The notes beneath the pieces are model-generated. The model had not been told where the DNA came from and ran no database searches. It worked only from the letters and a program-made list of their open reading frames with translations. A DNA stretch of 64,000 nt. Source: Pyxidicoccus fallax. Its GTDB lineage: Bacteria; Myxococcota; Myxococcia; Myxococcales; Myxococcaceae. Of the stretch, positions 52,536 through 61,859 are shown piece by piece (position 1 is the stretch's first letter; the number at the start of each line of letters is the position of its first letter). The DNA lies in NCBI RefSeq assembly GCF_012933655.1, contig NZ_JABBJJ010000023.1:1-64000 (forward strand), in the 5' to 3' direction. A program made the translations under genes and the position numbers.

Positions 52536-52882
52536 GACGCCCGGGCCTCCCGCACCTTGTCCACCAGCGCGGTGAAGAGGGCCAGCCCCAGCGACACCAG
52601 CACGCTGGTCAGCAGGAAGAAGAGCACCTCCTCCAGCGGCACCACGCCCAGGTACACGCCCAGGTGCTTGCCCTCGCCGAAGTTCCAGATGCCCGTGGAG
52701 ATGGCGAGGTGGTCCGCCACCGCCAGGTAGATGCCCATGATGAAGGCCGGAGGCAGCACCGCCTTGAGCACCGCGCCCGTGCGCTCCTTGTAGTGACGCG
52801 CCAGGGCCACGAGCTGGAAGAGGATGAGCGGCAGCGTCCAGCCGAGCAGGTGGATGAGATAGGCCCACTTCGTCTCCATCAT
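52532..52882 (-). CDS. crtYd: Lycopene cyclase subunit CrtYd
   Basis: A 116-residue membrane protein, one half of the heterodimeric lycopene beta-cyclase. Three hydrophobic segments are visible (LIHLLGWTLPLILFQLVAL, AFIMGIYLAVADHLA, VLFFLLTSVLVSLGLALF), with the cyclase signature PLEE in VVPLEEVLFF. It is encoded directly after crtYc, with the ATG overlapping the crtYc stop in ATGATG. Together they would close one end of the linear carotenoid. Confidence 0.93.
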   Translation of the reverse strand: MMETKWAYLIHLLGWTLPLILFQLVALARHYKERTGAVLKAVLPPAFIMGIYLAVADHLAISTGIWNFGEGKHLGVYLGVVPLEEVLFFLLTSVLVSLGLALFTALVDKVREARAS

Positions 52883-53253
52883 GGCGCCACCTCCCCGGCC
52901 GTCAGCTTCCCGTCCCGGGAGCGTTCCGAGGCGCGCGCCTCCGGCTCCTTCGCGAGCGCCCGCGCCAGCCGCGCGCGCGCCCACAGGCCGACGAGCAGCG
53001 TCTGCAGGCCGAAGAAGAGGTACTCCTCCAGCGGCAGGTAGCCCAGCTTGATGCCCCAGATGCGCTCCGGGTCGAAGCCCCACAGGCCCCACTTCACGGC
53101 GAGGTTGTCCCACGGCGACGTGGCCGCGTAGACGACGACGAGCAGCAGCCCCATGGGCGCCAGGCTCCACGCCGTGAAGGTCCGCCGGTAGCGCCACACC
53201 AGGAAGAGGATGGGCAGCACCACGAACAGTCCAAGGAATCGTGCGTAGGTCAT
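52879..53253 (-). CDS. crtYc: Lycopene cyclase subunit CrtYc
   Basis: A 124-residue membrane protein with hydrophobic segments FLGLFVVLPILFLVWRY, APMGLLLVVVYAATSPWDN and YLFFGLQTLLVGLWARA. The cyclase signature PLEE occurs in GYLPLEEYLFF. The start at 53253 overlaps the glycosyltransferase stop (ATGA). The charged C-terminus has no counterpart in crtYd. Pairs with crtYd to form the beta-cyclase. Confidence 0.93.
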   Translation of the reverse strand: MTYARFLGLFVVLPILFLVWRYRRTFTAWSLAPMGLLLVVVYAATSPWDNLAVKWGLWGFDPERIWGIKLGYLPLEEYLFFGLQTLLVGLWARARLARALAKEPEARASERSRDGKLTAGEVAP

Positions 53254-54452
53254 CCCGGTCCTCCACTCAGCTCCGGCACCACGCGCTCCATGCGGCCTCC
53301 GGGACGCAGCGCGTACGTGCGGCCCCGCCACGTCACCGTGCCCTGCTGCCACAGCGAGCACAGGAAGGCCGCTAGCAGCAGCGCCTCTCCGAGCAGCCAG
53401 TCCGTCAGGGCGTACGGCAGGCCCGTGTCCACTGTCGTGGTTCGCGGCTCCGTGCTCCCGGTGGGAGAACTGGGTGGGCCCTGCACACGCGTGCCCGCTA
53501 CGGAACCGTCGGTGGCGGTGCTGAGCGCCGCGAGGCGCAAGGCCAGCAGGATGCGCACCACGACGAGGATAGCGACCCCACCCACCAGCACGGGCGAGCC
53601 CAGCACCGCGGCCAGCAGCACCAGCGGCAACGTCGGGGTGAAGAGCAGCGGCACCGTGGGGTACAGCGCGGGACGGTGGCTGGCCAGCACCTGCATCCAC
53701 CGCGTGAAGCGCGCCAGCGGCGTCGACCAGGAGCCCACCGAACCCACCGGCACCCGCGCGGGCGCCGCGCTCAGCGCCACGTCCAGGCCGCGCGCGTGCA
53801 GGCGCTTCGACAGCTCGAGGTCCTCGCCGATGTGGTCCGCCAGTTCCTTCAGGGCCTCCATCGCGGCGGGAGACAGGCCCAGCGCCTTGCCACACACCGC
53901 CTTCGCGCCCGCGCTCATCACGTCGAGCGCGCGGAAGCTGTGGTGCGTGTAGCGCAGCAGCCCGGTCATCGCACGGCTGGCCACGTCCTCCGGCTCCACC
54001 GGCGTGGGAGCGGCCGTGCTCAGCGCGGCGGCACCCGAGGCCACGGGGGCGGCGAGCCCCTCCACCAGCGCGCCGGTGACGGCGACGTCCGCGTCCACCG
54101 CGAGCACCACGCGGCCGCGCGTCTGGAGGACCTCCAGCGCGTACAGCAGGTGGCCCACCTTCCGGTTGGGCGTCAGCGGGTCGCTCGGCAGCCAGCGCAC
54201 GCCAGGCGCGAGGCGCGGGCGGTACGGGGACACCACGACCTGCTCCAGCGGTCCGGCGTAGTCGATGGGCGCCGCGAGGTTCTCCAGCTCGCGCGGCGTG
54301 GGAGCATCCACCGGGCGAAGCAGCAACACTGGCGGGCGCGTGCCTTCCGATGGGGACGGGCGCCTCGCGCGGAGCAGCCGCGCCAGGGCCACACCGCTGA
54401 AGCCCGTGGCCAACACCGTCCAGACGAGGGAAGCGACGACGAGCGCGCTCAT
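53250..54452 (-). CDS. Family 2-like glycosyltransferase of the carotenoid operon
   Basis: A 400-residue membrane glycosyltransferase of the ceramide-glucosyltransferase/HpnI type: N-terminal hydrophobic anchor (LVVASLVWTVLATGFSGVAL), then VLLLRPVDAPTPRELENLA, KVGHLLYALEVLQTRGRVVLAVDADV with the DxD, GKALGLSPAAME and EDLELSKRLHARGLDVALS with the E-D-L-E-L catalytic segment, and a Q(R)xxRW-like RFTRWMQV. C-terminal hydrophobic segments follow. A 40-residue low-complexity loop rich in Thr/Ser/Gly (about 308-345) is an unusual insert. Its place in the operon suggests it glucosylates the carotenoid. Confidence 0.88.
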   Translation of the reverse strand: MSALVVASLVWTVLATGFSGVALARLLRARRPSPSEGTRPPVLLLRPVDAPTPRELENLAAPIDYAGPLEQVVVSPYRPRLAPGVRWLPSDPLTPNRKVGHLLYALEVLQTRGRVVLAVDADVAVTGALVEGLAAPVASGAAALSTAAPTPVEPEDVASRAMTGLLRYTHHSFRALDVMSAGAKAVCGKALGLSPAAMEALKELADHIGEDLELSKRLHARGLDVALSAAPARVPVGSVGSWSTPLARFTRWMQVLASHRPALYPTVPLLFTPTLPLVLLAAVLGSPVLVGGVAILVVVRILLALRLAALSTATDGSVAGTRVQGPPSSPTGSTEPRTTTVDTGLPYALTDWLLGEALLLAAFLCSLWQQGTVTWRGRTYALRPGGRMERVVPELSGGPG

Positions 54453-55384
54453 GCGGCCCGTCCCATGCGCGTGCGGAAGTGCGCCATCCAGCGGATGAAG
54501 GGCGAGTGGAAGCGGCGGAAGTCCGCCACCTCCCCCAGCGTGTCCAGCGCGCCCTGCCGCGCCTCCAGCCTCGCGTAGAAGGGCGACGACTCCAGCAGGC
54601 GGGGCTCGCCCACCACCTCGTTGCCCGCGTGCAGCCGGGACGGCACCCGCAGTCCCCAGCCCGTGAAGTTCGTGGGCCGCGCCTCCGGCGGCTCGCCCCG
54701 CTCGCACCGCACCCCACCCTCGCTCGCCACCACGCGCAGGGGCGGCACTCCGTCCGGCAGGTGGTAGTCCACCAGCGTCTCGCCGTCGCGGTGCGTGCGC
54801 GCCCAATGCCAGCCGGGCAGCCGCGCCCCGAGCAACTCATCGCCGTGGTTGGTGTCGTGGTACCCGAGCCCCTCCGCCTCCACGCCCAGCGACGGCACCT
54901 CCAGCCGCGCCCGGGCCCGAGGCGCCAGCGCCTGCCAGTAGTGCGGCAGCTCCGGCATGAGGCGCACCACCTCGCCCACCGGCGTCATCGGCTCCAGCGT
55001 CAGGCTCGCGCGCACCGGCCGGCCCCACGGCGCCGTCCAGTCCTCCACCTCCATCTTCACCGTGCCCACGTCCGCGCCGCTGTCCCCGTACGTCAGCGTG
55101 GAGCGCCCGATGCGCAGCCGCCCCGGCGCCTCCAGCTCCGCCTGCTGGTACTCGCTCAGCACCCACAGCCGGCGCACGCCCTCGTGGTACAGCGCGAAGT
55201 TCACCGCGCTGTGCTCCAGCGGCAGCCCACCGCGCCGCGCCTTCACCGAGTAGCGCGGCGAGAAGAGCGAGCCCAGCATGAAGATGCACACCGCGCTGAA
55301 CGGCCCCGCGGTGACGTCCGCGTAGAACCAGCGATACGCGCCGGCCTCGGCCGGCAGCGCGGGCAGGCACCCGAGTGGCATCAT
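54449..55384 (-). CDS. crtC: Carotenoid 1,2-hydratase (hydroxyneurosporene synthase)
   Basis: A 311-residue lipocalin-like hydratase adding water to the 1,2 double bond of acyclic carotenoid ends. Typical text is GAYRWFYADVTAGPFSAVCIFMLGSLFSPRYS at the N-terminus, LGYHDTNHGDELLGARLPGWHWARTH in the middle with conserved His/Asp/Trp, and the closing FHSPFIRWMAHFRTRMG. The start at 55384 overlaps the crtD stop. The carotenoid product with a hydroxylated end is the acceptor for later glucosylation. Confidence 0.93.
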   Translation of the reverse strand: MMPLGCLPALPAEAGAYRWFYADVTAGPFSAVCIFMLGSLFSPRYSVKARRGGLPLEHSAVNFALYHEGVRRLWVLSEYQQAELEAPGRLRIGRSTLTYGDSGADVGTVKMEVEDWTAPWGRPVRASLTLEPMTPVGEVVRLMPELPHYWQALAPRARARLEVPSLGVEAEGLGYHDTNHGDELLGARLPGWHWARTHRDGETLVDYHLPDGVPPLRVVASEGGVRCERGEPPEARPTNFTGWGLRVPSRLHAGNEVVGEPRLLESSPFYARLEARQGALDTLGEVADFRRFHSPFIRWMAHFRTRMGRAA

Positions 55385-56838
55385 GCGCTCCTCCGCAGAT
55401 GCTGCGACGCCAGCTCCGCCGCGAAGCGCCCGGACAGCATCACCAGCGGCACCCCGCCTCCCGGGTGCGTGCCCCCACCCGCGAAGAACAGCCCCGGCGT
55501 GCAGCCCCGGATGCGCGGCCGCCGGAACGGCCCGAACTTCCCGTGCGGCAGGAAGCCGTAGATGGAGCCCCCCGGAGCCCCCTGCGCCGCCAGGTCCACC
55601 GGCGTGCGCTGGCCGATGACGCGCGTGCGCCCGCGCAGCTCCGGGAAGTGCTGGTACAGCTTGTCGAACATCTGCGCCTTCGCGCGCTCCGCGCCCAGCT
55701 CCCAACTCCGCGCCGCGCGCTCCGCCGCCTCCGCCCCCACGGGCAGCGCGGGCGCGTTCACCATGACGAACAGCCCCGTGCGTCCCGGCGGCGCCATGGT
55801 GGCGTCCGTCGCGGACGGGTTGCAGAAATACACCGTCGGGTCCGTCGCGAGCTGCCCGCTGAACAGCTCGTCGAACTCGCGCCGGTAGTCATGGCCGAAG
55901 AGCACCGTGTGATGTGGCAGCGGCGGACGCCCGTCCACCTCCAGGAGCAGCACGAAGCCGGACAGCGCCAGCGGCTCGTCCGCCCGGTGCAGCGACTCCA
56001 GCGGGTCCGCGTTCACCACCACGCTGTCGAACGGCTCCGCCTCCCCGCGCGGGCCCACGCGGTAGCCATGGCCCGTGCGCTCGAAGCGGGCCCGCGTGTT
56101 GAGGCGCACCGTCACGCCCAGCCGCCGCGCCGCCTGCCCCAGCGCCTCCACCAGCGCGCCCACTCCGCCGCGCGCGTGGTGCACGCCATAGGCATGCTCG
56201 ATGTGCGGAATCAGCGCGAAGGCCGCGCTCGCCTGGTACGGCGACGCCCCCGCGTACGTGGCGAAGCGGCCCACGTACTGCTGCATGTGGTCCGTCTTGA
56301 AGTGCCGCATCGCCAGGTCATGCAGGGTGCTCAGCTTCATCCCCGCCATCACCGCGCCCACGCCGCGCTTCGCCACGCGGGCCATGAAGCCGGCCATGCC
56401 CTCGAACGGGGCCTCCAGGTACGGCTCTCCCGCGGCGCGCCAGATGGCCGCGGACTCCTCGTAGAAGGTGCGCACGCCGCGGCGCTCGCTGGGCCTCAGC
56501 TCGCCCGCGCTCTCCGCCATGCGCTCCAGGTCCTTGTACGCCGTGAAGCCGCACCCGTCCGCGAAGCGGTAGGCGCATTGCGGCTCCAGCTCCGTGAGCG
56601 GCGGCAGCAAGTCCAGCGCGTCCAGTTGACCGAACGTGCCCCGCACCAGATCCGGCAGCGTCAGCAGCGTGGGCCCGGTGTCCAGGGTGATGCCATCCAG
56701 GGTGACGGCCTGGGCCTTGCCGCCCAGCGAGGCGCCGCCCTCGAAGAGCGTCACCTCATGGCCTTCCTTCGCCAGCAGGCCGGCGGCCGTGAGGCCCCCG
56801 ATGCCGCCACCGACGACCGCGACGCGGGTGCGCTTCAT
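55381..56838 (-). CDS. crtD: CrtI-family carotenoid 3,4-desaturase (CrtD type)
   Basis: A 485-residue FAD-dependent desaturase of the CrtI/CrtD family. The dinucleotide-binding loop VVGGGIGGLTAAGLLAKEGHEVTLFE is at the start, followed by LGGKAQAVTLDGITLDTGPTLLTLPDLV, and the C-terminal FAD motif is GLFFAGGGTHPGGGVPLVMLSGR. Its place directly upstream of crtC suggests it acts on 1-hydroxylated carotenoids (3,4-desaturation) and not on phytoene, as in the Myxococcus operon. Starts overlapping mvaA's stop. Confidence 0.92.
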   Translation of the reverse strand: MKRTRVAVVGGGIGGLTAAGLLAKEGHEVTLFEGGASLGGKAQAVTLDGITLDTGPTLLTLPDLVRGTFGQLDALDLLPPLTELEPQCAYRFADGCGFTAYKDLERMAESAGELRPSERRGVRTFYEESAAIWRAAGEPYLEAPFEGMAGFMARVAKRGVGAVMAGMKLSTLHDLAMRHFKTDHMQQYVGRFATYAGASPYQASAAFALIPHIEHAYGVHHARGGVGALVEALGQAARRLGVTVRLNTRARFERTGHGYRVGPRGEAEPFDSVVVNADPLESLHRADEPLALSGFVLLLEVDGRPPLPHHTVLFGHDYRREFDELFSGQLATDPTVYFCNPSATDATMAPPGRTGLFVMVNAPALPVGAEAAERAARSWELGAERAKAQMFDKLYQHFPELRGRTRVIGQRTPVDLAAQGAPGGSIYGFLPHGKFGPFRRPRIRGCTPGLFFAGGGTHPGGGVPLVMLSGRFAAELASQHLRRSA

Positions 56839-58160
56839 CCCCGGGCTCCCTTCCGCCGGGCGAGCTCCGCGTCGAGGATTTCCCTCGCGCGCTCCGGCCG
56901 GTAGACGCGCTCATGTGACAGGCGCTCCGCGACGACTTCGATGAGCTCGCCTCGCGCCCCCGCCTCCGCCGCCACGCGCCGCGCGTGCAGCGCCATGTGG
57001 CCCTTCTGGATGCCCTCGGTGGACAGCGCCTTCAGCGCCGCCAGGTTGGTGGCCAGGCCCGCCGCCCCCGCCAGCGCCGCGAGGTCCAGCGCCCCCGACA
57101 CCCGCGCCAGCTTCAGCGCCCGCTTCACGCCCGGGTGCGTGCGCGCCGCGCCGCCCGCCGTGGACGTGGCCAGCGGCATGAACAGCTCGCCCTCCAGCGT
57201 CCCGTCCTCGGCCGCGCGCCAGGACGTGAGGGGCCGGTAGCTCCCCGAGCGCGCCGCCCACGCATGCGCCCCCGCCTCCACCGCGCGCCAGTCGTTGCCG
57301 CAGGCCACCAGCACCGCGTCCACGCCGTTCATCACCCCCTTGTTGTGGGTGACGGCCCGGTACGGGTCCAGCTCCGCGAAGCGGTGCGCCGCGAGGATGC
57401 CATCGCGCACCACCCCGCCCTCCGGGAAGGCCTCGGACACCAGCGCGGAGGCCGGCACGCGCGCGCGCACGCGCACCTTCCGGCGGTCCGCCAGGTTGGT
57501 GAGAATCCTCAGGCCCGGCCGCGCTCCCGCCAGTGCCGCCAGCCGGGGCGCCATGCCCTCCGCCACCGAGTTGACGCAGTTGGCCCCCATCGCGTCCCGC
57601 GTGTCGATGTGCAGGTGCACCACCAGCGTGGTGGCGTCCAGCACCCGCACTTCAATCTCGCGCGTGCCGCCGCCCCGCTCGCACATCGCGGGGATGAGCG
57701 CGTCCGCCTCGGCCAGCAGGAACGCGGTGTGCGCGTGCAGCGCCGCGCGCGCGGCCTCCAGGGAGGGCACGTCCAGCAGCTCCACCTGCGCGGTGGTGAT
57801 GGGCGGGTCCGCCTCCACCGTGAAGCCGCCACCCTCCGCGCACAGGCGCGCGGCGTAGGAGGCCGCGGCGATGATGGAGGGCTCCTCCACCGCCATGGGG
57901 ACGAGCCGCTCGCGCCCGTCCACCAGGAAGTTGAGCGCCACACCCAGGGGCAGCCCGTGGATGCCGACGACGTTCTCCACCATGGCGTCCGCGCACGCCT
58001 CGTCGAAGCCGGCGAGCCCCGCCAGCGACTCCACCTCCTCGGGAGCCACCCAGCGCGCCTCCACCAGCCGCGCCCGCCGACGCTCCGGCGACTGCCGGTA
58101 GAAGCCCGACAGGCGCGAGGTGCGAATCATCTGCAGCGTCTTCACGCGGTCGTCGCTCAT
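56835..58160 (-). CDS. mvaA: Class II hydroxymethylglutaryl-CoA reductase
   Basis: A 441-residue class II HMG-CoA reductase. Catalytic residues are visible: VEEPSIIAAASYAARL (Glu), VTHNKGVMNG (Lys), CGNDWRAVEAGAHAWAA (Asp) and KGHMALHARR (His). DTRDAMGANCVNSVAEGMAPRLAAL is the substrate-binding core. It would convert HMG-CoA to mevalonate, supplying isoprenoid precursor for crtE. Placement of a mevalonate gene inside a carotenoid operon is unusual outside myxobacteria. It lies seven bases after the crtB stop. Confidence 0.93.
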   Translation of the reverse strand: MSDDRVKTLQMIRTSRLSGFYRQSPERRRARLVEARWVAPEEVESLAGLAGFDEACADAMVENVVGIHGLPLGVALNFLVDGRERLVPMAVEEPSIIAAASYAARLCAEGGGFTVEADPPITTAQVELLDVPSLEAARAALHAHTAFLLAEADALIPAMCERGGGTREIEVRVLDATTLVVHLHIDTRDAMGANCVNSVAEGMAPRLAALAGARPGLRILTNLADRRKVRVRARVPASALVSEAFPEGGVVRDGILAAHRFAELDPYRAVTHNKGVMNGVDAVLVACGNDWRAVEAGAHAWAARSGSYRPLTSWRAAEDGTLEGELFMPLATSTAGGAARTHPGVKRALKLARVSGALDLAALAGAAGLATNLAALKALSTEGIQKGHMALHARRVAAEAGARGELIEVVAERLSHERVYRPERAREILDAELARRKGARG

Positions 58161-58167
58161 GAGGTCC

Positions 58168-59178
58168 TCACCCTCCCGTCCCGGTGGGCAGCAGCGGCAC
58201 CCGCACCTCGCCCTGGGGGACGGGCAGCACCGTGCCGGGCCGCACGAAGGCGGCGGTGGCCAGCGCCAGCTTGCGGCGCGTCGTCGTGTGGGCGCGCCCG
58301 CTGAACACGTCGTAGTCGCGCGCCTCGATGTCTCGCAGGATGTCGCCGTAGATGGCGCCCATCAGCCGTACCATCCGCTGGCTGCCGAAGCCCGTGAGGT
58401 AGTGCACCCCCGTGGCCGCACGCGCGTAGTACGCACACGCCCGGTCCACCTGGAAGCGCATGAAGGCCCGCCAGCGCTCGTCCACCTTCCCGCGCTTCAG
58501 GTCCTCCTCGGACAGCCCGAAGGCGGCCAGCTCCTCGGCCGGCAGGTACACGCGGCCGCGCTCCAGGTCCTCTCGCACGTCGCGCAGGATGTTGGTGAGC
58601 TGCATGGCCCGGCCCAGGTCCGACGCTGGCAGCGCCGCCGCCGCGTCCGAGCAGCCCAGCACCGGCGTCAGCATCAGCCCCACCACGCCCGCCACGCGGT
58701 AGCAGTAGAGGTCCAGCTCCTCCCACGTGGTGTAGCGGTTCTTCGTCAGGTCCATCTCCATGCCGGAGATGAGGTCCTGGAAGGGCTGCTCCGGAATCCG
58801 GTAGTGGCGCACCGTGTGCTTCAGCGCGGCGAACTCGCCCGGGTCCCACGGCGACTGCGCCTCCGCCGCCATCAGCCGCTCGGCGGGAGAGCCCAGCTCC
58901 GGCGACGCCAGCTCCGGCATCGGCAGGTACACCTCCGCCACCATCTGCCGCGCCTTCGCCAGCCGCACCGACAAATCGATGGGCACCACGTTCGGCCCGT
59001 CGCCGTCCACCAGGTCGTCCAGCCGCCGGCAGAAGGCGTAGAGCGCGAAGGCCGCCTTCCGCCGCTGACCGAAGAGCAGGTACGAGGCGAAGAAGAAGCT
59101 CTTCGCGTGGTGGCGGGTGACGTCCTTGGCGAGCTGATACCCGCGCTCCACCAGGGCCCGGTCGTCGTGCGAGTTCAC
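58168..59178 (-). CDS. crtB: Phytoene synthase
   Basis: A 336-residue head-to-head prenyl synthase of the squalene/phytoene family. The first aspartate-rich motif is CRRLDDLVDGDGPN, the second RDVREDLERGRVYLPAEEL, and HHAKSFFFASYLLFGQRRKAAFALYAFCRR opens the family. YCYRVAGVVGLMLTPVLG is the conserved central segment. It joins two geranylgeranyl diphosphates to phytoene. Start overlaps the crtI stop (ATGA). Confidence 0.96.
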   Translation of the reverse strand: MNSHDDRALVERGYQLAKDVTRHHAKSFFFASYLLFGQRRKAAFALYAFCRRLDDLVDGDGPNVVPIDLSVRLAKARQMVAEVYLPMPELASPELGSPAERLMAAEAQSPWDPGEFAALKHTVRHYRIPEQPFQDLISGMEMDLTKNRYTTWEELDLYCYRVAGVVGLMLTPVLGCSDAAAALPASDLGRAMQLTNILRDVREDLERGRVYLPAEELAAFGLSEEDLKRGKVDERWRAFMRFQVDRACAYYARAATGVHYLTGFGSQRMVRLMGAIYGDILRDIEARDYDVFSGRAHTTTRRKLALATAAFVRPGTVLPVPQGEVRVPLLPTGTGG

Positions 59179-60728
59179 GCCGCCACCTCCTCGACGAGGC
59201 TCGGTGCCGCGCTCCGGGGCGACAGGCTCACGCCCGCTTCATGCGCCCAGGTGAGCAGCCGCTCGGTGACGAGGCGCGCGGAGATGAGCACCGTGGGCAG
59301 GCCCGTGCCCGGCTGCGTGGAGGCCCCCACGAAGAAGAGGTTCCTCACCCGCGCATCCTGGTTGCGCGGACGGAAGGGGCCAATCTGCGTGAAGTTCTGC
59401 GCGAGGCCGAACGCGCTGCCGCGCGCGAGGTTGAACGTGGAGGCCCAGTCGTCCGGGGTGAAGATGCGCTCCACCTCGATGTCCGACTCCAGCTTCGGGA
59501 AGCCCAGCTCGGCCATCCGCGCGAAGACCTTCTCGCGCACCCGGGGGCCCTCGTCCTTCCAGTCCACGCCCGGGTTCTGGTGCGGCACCGGCACCAGCAC
59601 GTAGAGCGCGTCCTTGCCCTCGGGCGCCAGCGAGGCGTCCGTGCGCGTGGGCGCGTTGACGTAGAAGCTCGGGTCCTCCGGCACGCGGAAGCGCTCGAAG
59701 ATGTCGTCGAACGAGCCCTTGTAGTCCCGGCCGAACACCACGTTGTGGTGCAGGAGCTCCGGGTACTTCCGCTTCATGCCCAGGTAGAGCATGTAGCCGC
59801 TCGACGTGAAGCGCAGCTTCTCCTTGCGCTTGAGCGACGTGGCGTTCGGGTCCAGCAGCTTCTCGTACGCGTAGGGCAGGTCCGCGTTGCACAGCACCGC
59901 GTCCGCCTCCACCACCTCGCCGTCCGGCAGGCGCACGCCCGTGGCGCGGCCCCCGTTGGTGAGGATGCGCTCCACCGGCGTTCCGTAGTGGAACCGGACG
60001 CCCTCCTCGCGGGCCAGCCGCTCCAGCGCCTGGGGAATGGCGTACAGGCCGCCCTTCGGGAACCAGATGCCCACGCCCAGCTCGGTGAAGGGCAGCAGGC
60101 CGTAGACGGCGGGCGACGCGAAGGGCGACACGCCCAGGTACATCGTCTGGAACGTCATCGCCGCGCGCAGGCGCTCGTCCTGGAAGTAGCGGCTGACGTC
60201 CGCGTACATGCGGCGGTGCGCGCGGACCTGGAGGATGCGGGCCAGCACCTTCGGCGAGAAGTAGTCGGCGATGCCGTCGTAGTTGCGGCCCACCAGGTGG
60301 TCCAGGCTGGTGCGGTACTGGACGCGGCCCTGGGCCAGGAAGGCGAGGTAGCGCGCGTAGCTGCCGGGCTCCACGCGCTCCAGCTCGCGTCCCATGGCGC
60401 ACAGCTCGGAGGTGAAGGTGACGTCCGAGCCGTCACGGAAGTGCACACGGTAGTTCGGCTCGCACCGCAGCAGCGTCAGGTAGTCCTCGATACGGCGGCC
60501 GAGCGCGCGAAAGGTTTCCTCGAACACCTCCGGCATCAGCACGATGGTGGGGCCGAGGTCCCACGTGAAGCCGTCCACCCGCAGCTGGTTGCAGCGCCCC
60601 CCGGGCCCGTCCGTCTTCTCGAAGACCTGGACGTCGAAGCCCTGGTGCGCCAGCCGCGCCGCGGCCGCGAGGCCTCCGACGCCCGCGCCCACCACCACCA
60701 CCCGCCTGCCCTGTGTGCGTGCGCTCAT
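59175..60728 (-). CDS. crtI: Phytoene desaturase (CrtI type)
   Basis: A 517-residue FAD desaturase with VVVGAGVGGLAAAARLAHQGFDVQVFEK at the start, GGRCNQLRVDGFTWDLGPTIVLMPEVFEETF next, and NLFFVGASTQPGTGLPTVLISARL as the C-terminal FAD motif. It introduces double bonds into phytoene toward lycopene. In M. xanthus the operon copy works together with a second desaturase encoded elsewhere, so this one may not do all steps. It lies seven bases after the crtE stop. Confidence 0.95.
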   Translation of the reverse strand: MSARTQGRRVVVVGAGVGGLAAAARLAHQGFDVQVFEKTDGPGGRCNQLRVDGFTWDLGPTIVLMPEVFEETFRALGRRIEDYLTLLRCEPNYRVHFRDGSDVTFTSELCAMGRELERVEPGSYARYLAFLAQGRVQYRTSLDHLVGRNYDGIADYFSPKVLARILQVRAHRRMYADVSRYFQDERLRAAMTFQTMYLGVSPFASPAVYGLLPFTELGVGIWFPKGGLYAIPQALERLAREEGVRFHYGTPVERILTNGGRATGVRLPDGEVVEADAVLCNADLPYAYEKLLDPNATSLKRKEKLRFTSSGYMLYLGMKRKYPELLHHNVVFGRDYKGSFDDIFERFRVPEDPSFYVNAPTRTDASLAPEGKDALYVLVPVPHQNPGVDWKDEGPRVREKVFARMAELGFPKLESDIEVERIFTPDDWASTFNLARGSAFGLAQNFTQIGPFRPRNQDARVRNLFFVGASTQPGTGLPTVLISARLVTERLLTWAHEAGVSLSPRSAAPSLVEEVAA

Positions 60729-60735
60729 GGAGTCC

Positions 60736-61821
60736 TCAGGCGGCGCGGCGCGCCAGGCGGGCGATGAGGGCGTCCAGCAAGTCCCTCACGCCGTTGGGGT
60801 TGGGCAGCGACTGCAGCGAGCGGCGCGCGGCGCGCGAGGCCCGGTCCACCATCCGCTCGCACGCGGCCCGGCCGCCGCACTGCTCCACCAGCGCGCGGGC
60901 GCGGGCGAGCGCGGCGTCGTCCTTCTTCTCCACCGGCAGCGCCCAGAGCGCCTCCAGCTCCTCGCGGGCGGCGGCGTCGGCGCGCGCGAAGGCGGCCAGC
61001 ACCGGGAAGGTGCGCTTGCCCTGCGTGAAGTCCCCGTCCGCGGCCTTGCCCGCCACGCTCGAGTCGCCGAAGAGGCCGATGAGGTCATCGCGCAGCTGGT
61101 AGGCGAGCCCCACGTGCCGGCCCACCCGCTCCAGCCCCTCCACCAGCTCCGGCCGGGCGCCGCCCAGCATGGCGCCGCACACCAGCGGGGCGCAGAAGCC
61201 GTAGCGCGCCGTCTTGAGGTAGGCCACGCGCAGCGTCTGGAAGAGCGTCACCTCCGACAGCGGCGCGCGCCCCAGGTCCAGGTCCAGGTACTGGCCGGCC
61301 GCGGTGTGGCGGCACACGCCCAGGTAGTACCCCACGACCTTCGACACGCCGGGAAGTCCCGAGGCCAGCATCGCCTCCAGCGAGCGCGCGAAGAGGTGGT
61401 CGCCCACCACCACCGCGAGGTCCTCGCCCGCGCGCCCCGGCGCCAGCATGCGGTGCAGCACCGGGCCCCCGCGCCGCAGCTCCGCCTGGTCCGCCACGTC
61501 GTCGTGGATGAGGAGGAAGGTGTGCAACAGCTCCAGCCCCGCCGCGAAGCGCCACAGCGTGTCGGGCACCGTCGTCGTCCCGCGCGCCAGCGCGTGCCCC
61601 GCCATCACCAGCGCCGGACGCAGCCGCTTGGCCGGCCGCAGGGTGTACGCCCGGACCTGCTCCATGGCCTGTGTCCAGCGCGCGTCCAGGCTGGTCTCGT
61701 CGGGCAGCTCGAACAGCTCCGTCAGCGCGGCCTGCACCTCTGTCTGCACGAGCTGCAGCCAGGCCTGCTCCAGAGGAAGCGCGCCAGACAATGGCCCGGC
61801 GTTGCGAAGCGAGAGTGCCAT
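60736..61821 (-). CDS. crtE: Geranylgeranyl diphosphate synthase
   Basis: A 361-residue trans-prenyltransferase. The first aspartate-rich motif is IHDDVAD at residues 106-111, the second RDDLIGLFGD, and QGKRTFPVL contains the conserved Lys. It elongates to C20 diphosphate for crtB. The ATG at 61821 follows GGAGG by eight bases and starts the conserved region; the longer frame from 61923 runs over the promoter and is rejected. First gene of the operon, with the operator and promoter immediately upstream. Confidence 0.95.
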   Translation of the reverse strand: MALSLRNAGPLSGALPLEQAWLQLVQTEVQAALTELFELPDETSLDARWTQAMEQVRAYTLRPAKRLRPALVMAGHALARGTTTVPDTLWRFAAGLELLHTFLLIHDDVADQAELRRGGPVLHRMLAPGRAGEDLAVVVGDHLFARSLEAMLASGLPGVSKVVGYYLGVCRHTAAGQYLDLDLGRAPLSEVTLFQTLRVAYLKTARYGFCAPLVCGAMLGGARPELVEGLERVGRHVGLAYQLRDDLIGLFGDSSVAGKAADGDFTQGKRTFPVLAAFARADAAAREELEALWALPVEKKDDAALARARALVEQCGGRAACERMVDRASRAARRSLQSLPNPNGVRDLLDALIARLARRAA

Positions 61822-61859
61822 CCGGCGTTCCTCCGAGAGTCCTGATCCCCTGCCCCCAA

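Noticed and set aside
58168-58849. Gly/Ala/Arg-rich 230-codon frame inside crtB
   Set aside because: An alternative frame of the same strand, without domain content, entirely inside a confident gene.
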